Source: JAKPNF01 sp031556275
GTDB taxonomy: Bacteria; Verrucomicrobiota; Verrucomicrobiia; Opitutales; JAKPNF01
DNA length: 14,614 nucleotides
Assembly: GCA_031556275.1 (NCBI GenBank)
Contig: JAVBTG010000105.1
Coordinates: forward strand, 1-14,614
Reading direction: 5' to 3'
The stretch's first letter is position 1, and each line of letters begins with the position of its first letter. Below, piece by piece: positions 1-6,683 of this stretch. A model generated the notes under the pieces. It worked only from the letters and a program-made list of their open reading frames with translations. It had not been told where the DNA came from and ran no database searches. Both the position numbers and the translations under genes were made by a program.

Positions 1-87
1 CGCGATCAGCCCGCCGACGGCGGCGGAGAGACAGGGGGCCAAGCCGCCCGCCGTGAGAATAGCAACTTTCTTGGGTTTGTTGTTCAT
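1..87 (-). CDS. 6-phosphofructokinase, probably pyrophosphate-dependent (5' end only)
   Basis: Only the first 29 codons are present; the gene runs off the left edge. The start is the ATG read on the minus strand at 87-85. The peptide begins with a short Lys-rich stretch and then ILTAGGLAPCLSAAVGGLI, the nucleotide-binding N-terminus of the phosphofructokinase superfamily. The GGLAPCLSAAVGG form, rather than the GGDAPGMN of classical ATP-dependent PfkA, is what I recall from the pyrophosphate-linked group, which phosphorylates fructose 6-phosphate reversibly in glycolysis. No Shine-Dalgarno sequence is visible upstream. It is divergent from the esterase gene at 228, with a 140-bp shared intergenic region. 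The family call is fairly safe; the phosphoryl donor cannot be settled from this fragment. Confidence 0.75.
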   Translation of the reverse strand, partial: MNNKPKKVAILTAGGLAPCLSAAVGGLIA

Positions 88-186
88 ATGAAAATAAGGG
101 ACGTGACGTCAACGATCCTAAAGATTTTTCCCGCCAGTGAAAACCCAAAAAAACGACCCGCCCTCGCGCCTCTCCCCCAAATATTT

Positions 187-216
187 TTGACATCACCAAC
201 CCCCCAACGGCACAAT
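187..216 (+). promoter_or_regulatory. Candidate promoter of the first esterase gene
   Basis: A perfect -35 box TTGACA (187-192), an 18-bp spacer, and a CACAAT -10 box (211-216, four of six consensus positions). The predicted transcription start is near 223, about 5 nt before the ATG at 228, so the mRNA would be almost leaderless. This is a motif match only. Confidence 0.45.
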
Positions 217-227
217 GGCGGCTTATC

Positions 228-1544
228 ATGAAAAAAGTCCCCGCCTTTCTCCTGTTTTTGGCGTGCGCCCTGTTCGCCTTCGCCGCCGATTACCCCTACA
301 CCGTCGAGGTGCGCACCGACCGCATGGACGCCCAGTATCTCCCGGGCGAAAAGGCCGTTTTCCATTTCAGCGTCAAGGAGGGCGGCAAACCCGTCGAGAA
401 CGCCACCGTGGCGTGGCGCATCTCCAAAGACGGCGCGGAACCCTTCATCGACAGCGGTTCCATGACGCTCGAAAAGGGCACGGGCACGCTCTCCGGCACG
501 CTCGACGAGCCGGGCTTTCTGCAATGCCGCATCGATTTCAAAACCCCCGACGGCAAGGCCATCGGTTACCGCGCGGGGGCGGCCTACAACCCGCTCGACA
601 TCAAGCCCTCGCTCCCCGCCCCGGCGGATTTCGACGCCTTCTGGGCCGCGCAGAAAAAACTGCTGAAAGACGCCCCCGTCACCGTCAACGCCACGGAAAT
701 CCCCTCGGGCGACCCGGCGGTGCGCTCCTACGACATGCAGATCGACTGCGCGGGCGGCCACATCCGCGCCTTCCTCTCCGTCCCCGCCGACACCAAGCCA
801 GGTACCTGCCCGGCTATCATCACCCTGCACGGGGCGGGCGTGCGCGGCTCGAGTCTCGGGGCAACCCGCACCTGGGCCAAGCTCGGCTTCGTCGCGCTCG
901 ACTACAACGTCCACGGCCTGCCCGCCGACAAGCCCCTTTCCTTCTACGACGCGCTCTCCAAAAACGAGCTGAAGGATTACCCCAACAAAGGCCGCGATTC
1001 CCGCGACACGCATTTTTTCCGCGGCCTGTACACGCGACTGATGTGTGCCCTTGAGGTGCTGACCGCCCGCCCCGAATGGGACCAAAAAATCCTTGTGGCC
1101 CAAGGCGGCAGCCAAGGGGGCGCGCAGGCCTTCGCCGCGGCGGGGCTGGATGGGCGCGTGACGTTCTTTTGCGCGGCGATCCCCGCGATGTGCGACATCA
1201 CGGGGGTTTCCGCCGCCCGCACCAACGGCTGGCCTACCAACCGCTACGGCTACCCGACCCCCCAGAGCAAACCGACCGACATGACACCGGCGGAGATCGC
1301 CGCCGCGCAGTATTTCGACTGCGTGAATTTCGCCGCCCGCGCCAAGGGCGAGGCCTTCGTCACGGTCGGCTACGCGGACAATGTGTGCCCGCCCACGACC
1401 GTCTACGCCGCCTACAACAACATCCCGACCCAAAAACGCATGCTGGTGATGCCGCTGGTCGAGCATCGCGGGGCGACGCCGGAGGCGCTCGCCACGGCCA
1501 AACAGGCGATCCTCGAACACGCCCGCCAGATGCGCGCCCGCTAA
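228..1544 (+). CDS. Secreted acetyl-xylan-esterase-like hydrolase, paralogue 1
   Basis: A 438-aa alpha/beta-hydrolase of the acetyl xylan esterase (AXE1, carbohydrate esterase 7-like) family, expected to remove acetyl groups from xylan, xylo-oligosaccharides or related esters outside the cytoplasm. Residues 1-20 form a signal peptide: MKK, a hydrophobic core, then cleavage around AFA/AD. Residues about 22-105 look like an immunoglobulin-type beta domain. The hydrolase domain follows from about 130. The nucleophile is Ser295 in GGSQGG, the acid Asp384 in YADN, and the base His413 in VEHRG; an HGAG element around the first strand fits the oxyanion region. The start at 228 is the one that gives an intact signal peptide; an ATG at 215 is in another frame. 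A hairpin terminator follows, then a close paralogue. The family call is firm; the true substrate is unknown, and cephalosporin or other small-ester deacetylation is possible. Confidence 0.88.
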   Translation: MKKVPAFLLFLACALFAFAADYPYTVEVRTDRMDAQYLPGEKAVFHFSVKEGGKPVENATVAWRISKDGAEPFIDSGSMTLEKGTGTLSGTLDEPGFLQCRIDFKTPDGKAIGYRAGAAYNPLDIKPSLPAPADFDAFWAAQKKLLKDAPVTVNATEIPSGDPAVRSYDMQIDCAGGHIRAFLSVPADTKPGTCPAIITLHGAGVRGSSLGATRTWAKLGFVALDYNVHGLPADKPLSFYDALSKNELKDYPNKGRDSRDTHFFRGLYTRLMCALEVLTARPEWDQKILVAQGGSQGGAQAFAAAGLDGRVTFFCAAIPAMCDITGVSAARTNGWPTNRYGYPTPQSKPTDMTPAEIAAAQYFDCVNFAARAKGEAFVTVGYADNVCPPTTVYAAYNNIPTQKRMLVMPLVEHRGATPEALATAKQAILEHARQMRAR

Positions 1545-1563
1545 GCAAACCACTTTTACAAAA

Positions 1564-1593
1564 AAAAGCCGTCCGCCGCGCCGGGCGGCTTTT
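1564..1593 (+). terminator. Hairpin terminator between the two esterases
   Basis: A 12-bp stem (1564-1575 with 1582-1593, one G-T pair) around a 6-nt loop. It is GC-rich in the middle and flanked by A and T runs, so it could work in either direction. The T run is short, so read-through into the second esterase at 1616 is plausible. Confidence 0.7.
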
Positions 1594-1615
1594 ACATGCT
1601 CATCCAAAAAATAAA

Positions 1616-2896
1616 ATGAAAATAACAACCCTCCTCTTCGCCCTTTCGGCCACCCTGCTCGCCGCGCAGACCTACACGATCGACATGGCGACCGACCGCG
1701 CAAACGCCCTGTACAAGCAAGGCGAGACGGCGACCTTCTTCGTCACCGTCAAAAAAGACGGCCAGCCGTTCGAAAACGCCGAAATCAAATGGCGGCTGAC
1801 AAAGGACAACGTGGCGCCCTTCATCACCTACGGCTCAAAAACATTGGAAAACGGCACCGCCAGCTTTTCGGGCACGCTCGACGAGCCGGGTTTTCTGACC
1901 TGCCGCATCGACTTCAAATCTCCCGAGGGCAAACCGGCGGGCGGCCGCGCCGGAGCCGCCTTCGACCCGCAGGACATAAAAACCTGCGCAATCGTGCCGG
2001 ACGATTTCGACGCCTTTTGGGTTGCGCAAAAGCAAACCGTCCGAAAGACGCCGCTGGACATCACCCTCACCTCCGTCGAAACCAAGGAAAAATCCGTCAA
2101 CTCCTTCGACGTGCTGGCCAAAACCCCGGAAGGCCCGATCACGGCCTACCTTTCAATACCCGCGAACGCCGCGCCCAAAAGCCTCCCGATCATCATCACG
2201 ACGCAGGGCGCGGGCGTCAGCACGGCGAACCTAGGCAAGACGCTTGAGTGGGCGAAGGAAGGTTTTATCGCGTTGGACTTCAACATCCACGGCACGCCCA
2301 ACGGCCAAACCAACGAGTATTACCTGCAGCGCTACCAAACCGACCTGAAAGACTATTTCATTCGCGGGCGCGACAACCGCGAGACGTTCTATTTTCGCGG
2401 CGCGTTCTTGCGCCTAGTACGCGCGATAGACCTAGCGACGGAACACCCCGCGTGGGACGGCAAAACGATCGTTGTCTACGGCGGCAGCCAAGGAGGCGCG
2501 CAGGCCTTCGCCGCGGCGGGGCTGCACGAAAAGGTGACGCTCTTTGTCGCAGGCATCCCCGGCATGTGCGACTTGACGGGCGAAACGGTCGGCCGCATCA
2601 ACGGCTGGCCCTACAACCGCCCCGACGGCAAGCCCCAGACGCCCGAAATCATCGAAACGGCGCAGTATTTCGACGCTGCCAATTTCGCCGCGCGCATCAA
2701 AGCGCAGGCCCTCGTCACGGCGGGCTTCGCCGACAACGTCTGCCCCCCCACTACGATCTACGCCGCCTACAACAATTTAAAAGGCCGCAAGGAAATCCTC
2801 CCCATGCCGCTCGTCGACCACCGCAACACCCCCGAAGCCGTAGCCCTCAGCAAAAAGACAATTTTGGAACACGCGCAGCAAATGCGCGCCCAATAA
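1616..2896 (+). CDS. Secreted acetyl-xylan-esterase-like hydrolase, paralogue 2
   Basis: A 426-aa paralogue of the preceding protein with the same order: signal peptide (residues 1-17, cleavage near LAAQ), beta domain with the shared segment DEPGFL-CRIDFK, then an AXE1-type hydrolase domain. The triad is intact: Ser291 in GGSQGG, Asp373 in FADN, His402 in VDHRN. The two proteins align along their whole length with few gaps, so a tandem duplication followed by divergence is the simple explanation. The start at 1616 is chosen because it yields the signal peptide; the reading frame stays open upstream to 1076, but that part is antiparallel noise inside paralogue 1. There is no Shine-Dalgarno sequence; the start follows an A-rich stretch (AAAAAATAAA). 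Likely exported; the substrate may differ from that of paralogue 1. Confidence 0.88.
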   Translation: MKITTLLFALSATLLAAQTYTIDMATDRANALYKQGETATFFVTVKKDGQPFENAEIKWRLTKDNVAPFITYGSKTLENGTASFSGTLDEPGFLTCRIDFKSPEGKPAGGRAGAAFDPQDIKTCAIVPDDFDAFWVAQKQTVRKTPLDITLTSVETKEKSVNSFDVLAKTPEGPITAYLSIPANAAPKSLPIIITTQGAGVSTANLGKTLEWAKEGFIALDFNIHGTPNGQTNEYYLQRYQTDLKDYFIRGRDNRETFYFRGAFLRLVRAIDLATEHPAWDGKTIVVYGGSQGGAQAFAAAGLHEKVTLFVAGIPGMCDLTGETVGRINGWPYNRPDGKPQTPEIIETAQYFDAANFAARIKAQALVTAGFADNVCPPTTIYAAYNNLKGRKEILPMPLVDHRNTPEAVALSKKTILEHAQQMRAQ

Positions 2897-2897
2897 T

Positions 2898-2937
2898 AAA
2901 AAAGGCCGCCCTGAATTTTTTCAGGGCGGCCTTTTTT
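2898..2937. terminator. Bidirectional terminator between convergent genes
   Basis: A perfect 17-bp stem (2898-2914 with 2921-2937), loop ATTTTT, with six A at the 5' foot and six T at the 3' foot. It lies 1 nt after the esterase stop on the plus strand and 3 nt after the aminotransferase stop on the minus strand, so it can end both transcripts. Confidence 0.92.
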
Positions 2938-2940
2938 ATT

Positions 2941-3852
2941 TCACAAAATCTTAAACTCCGGCGTCCGCGCGCACAGCCCCAAAATCCCGGGCCGCACAAA
3001 ATCCTTCAGCCGCATGGCGGGGCAATTTGCATCCGTGGGCAACGCCCGCCCGTCGATCATGCGCACGGGCACGATATCCTGCGTCGTCGACGTGATGAAG
3101 GCCGACTCATATTCCCCCAGCGTCTCAAACGCGATATCCGCCTCGCGCAGTTTCAGCACGGGGTTGTCCGCGAAATCCCGCAGCAAAATCCCGCGCGTGA
3201 TCCCGCTCAAAATCCCCGCCGACAACGGCGGCGTGTAGGCGACCCCGTCTTTCAAGAGCCAAATATTGCGCACGCTCGTCTCCGTAAGGCAACCTTGCGC
3301 GTTCAACAAAATGACATCGTCCGCGCCCGCGGCCAATGCCTCGCGCAGCCCCAAAATATTATTGAGATAATTGCCCGTCTTCCACGCGGGCGGCAGCGCC
3401 TCGGGGGCGTTGCGGCGCACGTTTTTCGCGCACGCCAGCGCAAAGCCTTTTTCCAACTGCGCGGGCGTCATCTCCGGCAGCGCCTTGACCAAAATCACCC
3501 AGTTCGGCGCGTCCGCGAGCGCGGGATCCAACCCGACCTCCCCGGCCCCGCGCGAAATCTGCAAACGCACGTACACATCGCCCCGCCACCCCGTCAATTC
3601 GCGGTGTTTTAGCGCCGTGCGCCGCGCTTCCTCTACAAACGCCGCCATCGTCATCGGCAATTTTTCAAACCCCAGTGCCCGCGCGGAATGCTCCAGTCGC
3701 GCCCAATGCTCGCGCATGCCGAAGAGCACACCGCCGTAAGTGCGCCACACCTCATACACGGCGTCCCCGTAAAGAAATCCCCTGTCAAGCGGACTTATAG
3801 ACGCTTCGCGCGCGTCGTGGACACGCCCGCAGGTGTTGGCCAACACAAACAT
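2941..3852 (-). CDS. Class IV (fold-type IV) PLP-dependent aminotransferase
   Basis: A 303-aa member of the family that holds branched-chain aminotransferase, D-amino-acid transaminase and 4-amino-4-deoxychorismate lyase. Visible motifs: LDRGFLYGDAVYEVWRTYGG near residues 22-41, the PLP lysine Lys158 in AWKTGNYLNN, the TETSVRN segment in which Glu contacts the cofactor, and LSAGILSGITR near the C-terminal half. The GDAVYEV form and the RG-containing strand point toward the D-amino-acid transaminase or ADC-lyase side, but the motifs alone do not decide the substrate. This is the only gene here with a strong Shine-Dalgarno sequence (AAGGAG, 7 nt before the ATG), which also overlaps the stop codon of the upstream glucokinase. 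It is the second gene of a two-gene operon and ends at the shared terminator. Confidence 0.85.
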   Translation of the reverse strand: MFVLANTCGRVHDAREASISPLDRGFLYGDAVYEVWRTYGGVLFGMREHWARLEHSARALGFEKLPMTMAAFVEEARRTALKHRELTGWRGDVYVRLQISRGAGEVGLDPALADAPNWVILVKALPEMTPAQLEKGFALACAKNVRRNAPEALPPAWKTGNYLNNILGLREALAAGADDVILLNAQGCLTETSVRNIWLLKDGVAYTPPLSAGILSGITRGILLRDFADNPVLKLREADIAFETLGEYESAFITSTTQDIVPVRMIDGRALPTDANCPAMRLKDFVRPGILGLCARTPEFKIL

Positions 3853-3863
3853 AAATCAGCTCC

Positions 3864-4628
3864 TTATTGGCAGCACAAAATACCCCGAGCGGCGGCGGCC
3901 GCGCCGATGATGCCCGCGCGGTTGCCGTACTTGGCGATCAACAATTCGCAGGGGCAGTCCAGTTTGTCGAAAAATTTGTCGGCCTTTTTGGCGACCCCGC
4001 CGCCCAAAATGATGCGGTCGGGCCAAAAGACAGAGCACAAATATTTCAAATGGCGGCTGAAACGGTCGGCCCACTCGTCCCAGTCCATGTCGTACTTTTG
4101 GCGCGCGGCGTCCCCCGCCATTTTTTCGGACTCGCGATATTTCCCGGTGTCCTTGTCCTTCATCTTGACGTGGCCGAACTCGATGTTGGGGATCAGCATG
4201 CCGTTGTAAAACACGCCCGAGCCCAGCCCCGTGCCGATTGTCACCACGATGGAGAGGCCCTTCGCGCCCCGCCCGGCCCCGAAGGTCATTTCCGCGAGCG
4301 CGGCGGCGTCGGCGTCGTTGACGACCGCGCAGCGCAGCCCGAATTTCTTAAACACCTTGTGCCCGAGCTTGAGCCCCGCGAGGCTCGGGTCCAAGTTCGG
4401 CGCGTTAAAAATAACGTCCTGCTTCACGACCCCCGGGAAGCCGATTCCGACGAGCCCCTTCCATTGGAAGTGCTCGAAAATCTCCGCCAAAGCCCCCATG
4501 AGGGCTTCGGGCGTGCAGGGATGGGGCGTCTCCACGCGGAAACGCTCCGTCGCCAGATCTTCTTTTTCCGTGTCCACAACGGCTCCTTTAACGCCGGAAC
4601 CGCCGATATCGATGCCTAAGATTTGCAT
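3864..4628 (-). CDS. ppgK: Polyphosphate glucokinase
   Basis: A 254-aa ROK-superfamily sugar kinase, expected to phosphorylate glucose to glucose 6-phosphate in the cytoplasm with polyphosphate (or ATP) as donor. The phosphate-1 loop is GIDIGGSGVKG (residues 5-15); the catalytic aspartate is Asp105 in VNDADAAALAE; the phosphate-2 loop is TIGTGLGSG (130-138); Glu150 and His153 stand in IEFGH. The zinc-binding cysteine cluster of typical ROK regulators and glucokinases is absent, as expected for the polyphosphate type, and the length is normal for it. No Shine-Dalgarno sequence precedes the ATG. It is divergent from the FecR gene across 170 bp in which I find no convincing promoter. The stop codon lies 11 nt before the aminotransferase start, so the two genes are very probably cotranscribed. 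Confidence 0.87.
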   Translation of the reverse strand: MQILGIDIGGSGVKGAVVDTEKEDLATERFRVETPHPCTPEALMGALAEIFEHFQWKGLVGIGFPGVVKQDVIFNAPNLDPSLAGLKLGHKVFKKFGLRCAVVNDADAAALAEMTFGAGRGAKGLSIVVTIGTGLGSGVFYNGMLIPNIEFGHVKMKDKDTGKYRESEKMAGDAARQKYDMDWDEWADRFSRHLKYLCSVFWPDRIILGGGVAKKADKFFDKLDCPCELLIAKYGNRAGIIGAAAAARGILCCQ

Positions 4629-4798
4629 AATATGGAAAGTAGAATCAGTAATGACGCACTTTGAAAGGCGGGAAAAGTCTTTTTTTCATGGAATCCATAA
4701 TTTTATCAAACTAGGGGGCCGAAAAATTTTAACTTGCCAATCCGCCTTAAAATGCCAAGCTTTGTTGCAAGAAGCTTTCACCTCAAACCACGCAACCT

Positions 4799-5563
4799 AT
4801 GAAGTCTCTTTCCAAACTCCTTATCGCCGTCGCGGCCATCGCCGCCACGCCCTTCGCGTTGCAAGCCGCAACCGCCCCGGCCGTCTCGCTCGGCCAGCGC
4901 CCCGCCGCGAGCGCCGCCGGCACGCTGACCGTCATCACCCTGCAAGGCTCCGCCACGGCGCTCGTCGGCGGCAAGCCAACTCCTTTGAATTTGAACGACA
5001 CGCTGCCCGTCGGCACCAAGATCACCCTCAGCCAAGGCTCGAAGGTTGTCCTGCTCACCAGCGACGGCAACCAGATCATCCTCGCGGGCGACGGCGAGGT
5101 TCTGCTCAACCAAGTGAACGGCCAATTGCAATTGGCTGCGACCGGCAACATTTCGACAACGGCCAGCGTCGCCCCGAACACCGCCCCGGTTTCCGTTTCC
5201 AACAACGGCACGATCGCCACGATTCCGGCGGGCAGCACCGGTTCGGTTTCCACGACCGACGGAGCCACCCGCGCCATCGCAGCCAGCGGTTCGCTCACGG
5301 TTAACGCCCCGGGCCAGCCCGCGCAGACGGTTCCGGCCGGCAGCGGCACGAGCGTCACGCCCAGCGCCGACGGCACCTCCTCGACGGTTGTCCCGGCCGA
5401 TCCGACCCCCGCGGAAATTCAGGCGATCACGCAGGACGTGAACGACGCCAAAAACGCCGCCACCGCTTCCACGCAGCCGACGATTCCGGCAGGCCAGATT
5501 CAGGACGCGGACACCCTGCCTTCGAACCCCGACCAGGTGGTCTCCGGCGCCGATATTCCCTGA
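4799..5563 (+). CDS. Exported FecR-domain protein
   Basis: A 254-aa protein with a clear signal peptide (lysines at 2 and 6, hydrophobic core to about 22, cleavage near LQA/A). Residues about 40-135 form a FecR-type repeat: a strand with LQGSA, then LPVGTKITLSQGSKVVLL, and a turn with DGN before IILAGDGEV. The rest is Ala, Thr, Ser, Pro and Gly-rich with repeated short NGT and SGS motifs and looks extracytoplasmic and flexible. Classical FecR proteins are inner-membrane anti-sigma regulators, but this one has no cytoplasmic anti-sigma part and no sigma-factor neighbour, so a structural or surface role is more likely. No Shine-Dalgarno sequence; a TAAAAT at 4748-4753 could be a -10 box but lacks a good -35. 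A terminator follows directly. Confidence 0.75.
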   Translation: MKSLSKLLIAVAAIAATPFALQAATAPAVSLGQRPAASAAGTLTVITLQGSATALVGGKPTPLNLNDTLPVGTKITLSQGSKVVLLTSDGNQIILAGDGEVLLNQVNGQLQLAATGNISTTASVAPNTAPVSVSNNGTIATIPAGSTGSVSTTDGATRAIAASGSLTVNAPGQPAQTVPAGSGTSVTPSADGTSSTVVPADPTPAEIQAITQDVNDAKNAATASTQPTIPAGQIQDADTLPSNPDQVVSGADIP

Positions 5564-5575
5564 GTGCTTTTCCCT

Positions 5576-5610
5576 AAAAGCCCCGACCTGTTTTAGGCCG
5601 GGGCTTTTTT
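5576..5610 (+). terminator. Terminator after the FecR gene
   Basis: A 10-bp stem (5576-5585 with 5599-5608), one A-C mismatch, then three more pairs around a GTTTT loop, ending in a run of six T (5605-5610). It begins 12 nt after the FecR stop and ends 8 nt before the dus start codon. Confidence 0.9.
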
Positions 5611-5618
5611 GTTACCCA

Positions 5619-6632
5619 ATGCAAAAACTCCCATGGTTTGAACGTGGCCGCTTCCCCGTTTTTCTGGCCCCCATGGCCGGGTTCACGGACAACGCCTTTC
5701 GGACGCTCGCCAAGGAACAGGGGGCCGACGTGCTGATCAGCGAATTCGTCCACGCCCGCGCCCTGTTGCACGGCGACGGTTTCCCGTGGAAGACCCTCCA
5801 ATTCAGCGAGGCCCAGCGCCCCTTCGGCGTCCAACTGTTCGGCGACGACCCGGCCTCCATGGCCGAGGCCGCCCGACAAGTCGCAGACCGCCTGCGGCCC
5901 GATTTCATCGACCTGAATTTCGGCTGCCCCTCCCCGCGTGTGACAGGCAGCTGCGCCGGTTCCGCCCTGCTGCGCGACTTGCCGCGCCTCGGCAAAATAA
6001 CAGCCGCCGTCGTCAGCGCCGTGGGCGGCAAACTCCCCGTCACCGCCAAGACACGCCTCGGCTGGGATTCCCAAAATATCGTCGTCGCGCAGGTGCGCGA
6101 CATCGTGCAAGGCTGCGGGGTGTCCGCGCTGGCCATCCACGGCCGCACCAAGGCCCAAGGCTACACAGGCACAGCAAACTGGGACATCATCGGCGAAATC
6201 GCGCAAACTTCAAAAATCCCCGTCGTCGCCAACGGCTCCATCACGAGCGCCGCCGACATCCTTTCCCTAAAAAGCGCCCACCCGCACATCGCGGGCGCGA
6301 TGATCGGACGCGCGGCCATCGGCTACCCTTGGATTTTCAGCGAGATAAAATCCGCCCTGAAAGGCGACCCCGTCCACCCGCCCTCCCTCACCTTGCGCTG
6401 GGAAACCATCCTGCGCTACGCCGAACTTTCTTTGGAGCGCCTGCACGGCGAACGCCCCTTGCGCCCCCTGCACAGCGCCTTGGCCAAACTCTCGACAGGC
6501 ATGCCCGCATCCCGCGCCCTGCGCACGGCATTCAATCGCATCGGCACGATGAAAGAATTACGCGAACTCGCCCAAACCCATCTCGTCGGAGCCCCCGCGA
6601 ATAGACACTCCACGCAGCCGATTGTTAATTAA
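5619..6632 (+). CDS. dus: tRNA-dihydrouridine synthase
   Basis: A 337-aa FMN enzyme that reduces uridine to dihydrouridine in tRNA loops, using NADPH. It opens with APMAGFTD (residues 17-24), the FMN-binding first strand of the TIM barrel. The proton-donating cysteine is Cys103 in NFGCPSPRV. Lys144 in VTAKTRLGWD, His174 in AIHGRTKAQGYTG, VVANGSI near 202-208 and GRAAIGYPW follow in the expected order; a helical C-terminal part completes a normal Dus length. The subgroup (DusB-like or other) is not clear from motifs. The start lies just after the FecR terminator with no room for a normal promoter and no Shine-Dalgarno sequence, so expression may depend on read-through. The last codons (Ile-Val-Asn-stop) lie inside the left arm of the putative biotin operator. 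Confidence 0.92.
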   Translation: MQKLPWFERGRFPVFLAPMAGFTDNAFRTLAKEQGADVLISEFVHARALLHGDGFPWKTLQFSEAQRPFGVQLFGDDPASMAEAARQVADRLRPDFIDLNFGCPSPRVTGSCAGSALLRDLPRLGKITAAVVSAVGGKLPVTAKTRLGWDSQNIVVAQVRDIVQGCGVSALAIHGRTKAQGYTGTANWDIIGEIAQTSKIPVVANGSITSAADILSLKSAHPHIAGAMIGRAAIGYPWIFSEIKSALKGDPVHPPSLTLRWETILRYAELSLERLHGERPLRPLHSALAKLSTGMPASRALRTAFNRIGTMKELRELAQTHLVGAPANRHSTQPIVN

Positions 6633-6654
6633 ATAATCGAATTTATTTAACAAT
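6621..6654. promoter_or_regulatory. Candidate BirA biotin operator (bioO)
   Basis: A 34-bp dyad: arms 6621-6634 and 6641-6654 match at 13 of 14 positions around the spacer AATCGA. The outer half-sites are ATTGTTAA and TTAACAAT, 18 bp apart. The BirA operator consensus as I remember it is TTGTWAACC and GGTTWACAA separated by about 14-16 bp, which gives the same spacing between the TTGTWAA and TTWACAA cores. The right arm contains the -35 box of the bioA promoter, so bound BirA would block RNA polymerase. The inner CC/GG of the consensus are replaced by A/T. The left arm overlaps the end of dus. Confidence 0.65.
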
Positions 6655-6675
6655 TAAAAAATTCCCTGCTATGAT
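6647..6675 (+). promoter_or_regulatory. Promoter of the biotin operon
   Basis: -35 TTAACA (6647-6652, five of six consensus), exactly 17 bp of spacer, -10 TATGAT (6670-6675, five of six). The predicted start is near 6682, 2 nt before the bioA ATG at 6684, so the mRNA should be leaderless or nearly so. The -35 box lies within the right arm of the candidate BirA operator. Confidence 0.7.
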
Positions 6676-6683
6676 CGCCCCTC

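Noticed and set aside
237..269. Lipoprotein signal in the first esterase (Cys13 after Leu-Ala)
   Set aside because: The cysteine is too early and the hydrophobic core continues past it; ordinary signal peptidase I cleavage near residue 20 fits better.
1076..1615. Upstream extension of the second esterase frame to 1076
   Set aside because: It would overlap the first esterase and the terminator, and the added residues are low-complexity Arg-rich noise. The ATG at 1616 gives a proper signal peptide.
84..1703. A 539-codon open frame on the minus strand opposite the first esterase
   Set aside because: The translation is Arg-, Gly- and Ala-rich with no domain, and the plus strand carries an esterase with signal peptide and triad. 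Such antisense frames are expected in GC-rich DNA.
2248..3612. A 454-codon plus-strand frame across the second esterase and the aminotransferase
   Set aside because: It runs through the strong bidirectional terminator and is out of frame with, or antisense to, two well-supported genes; its composition is Arg/Pro/Gln-rich.
4629..4798. Riboswitch or small RNA in the 170-bp intergenic region between ppgK and the FecR gene
   Set aside because: Only a short AAGCTT pair (4757-4762 and 4772-4777) and AT-rich patches are visible. I recognise no riboswitch core, strong stem or clear promoter.
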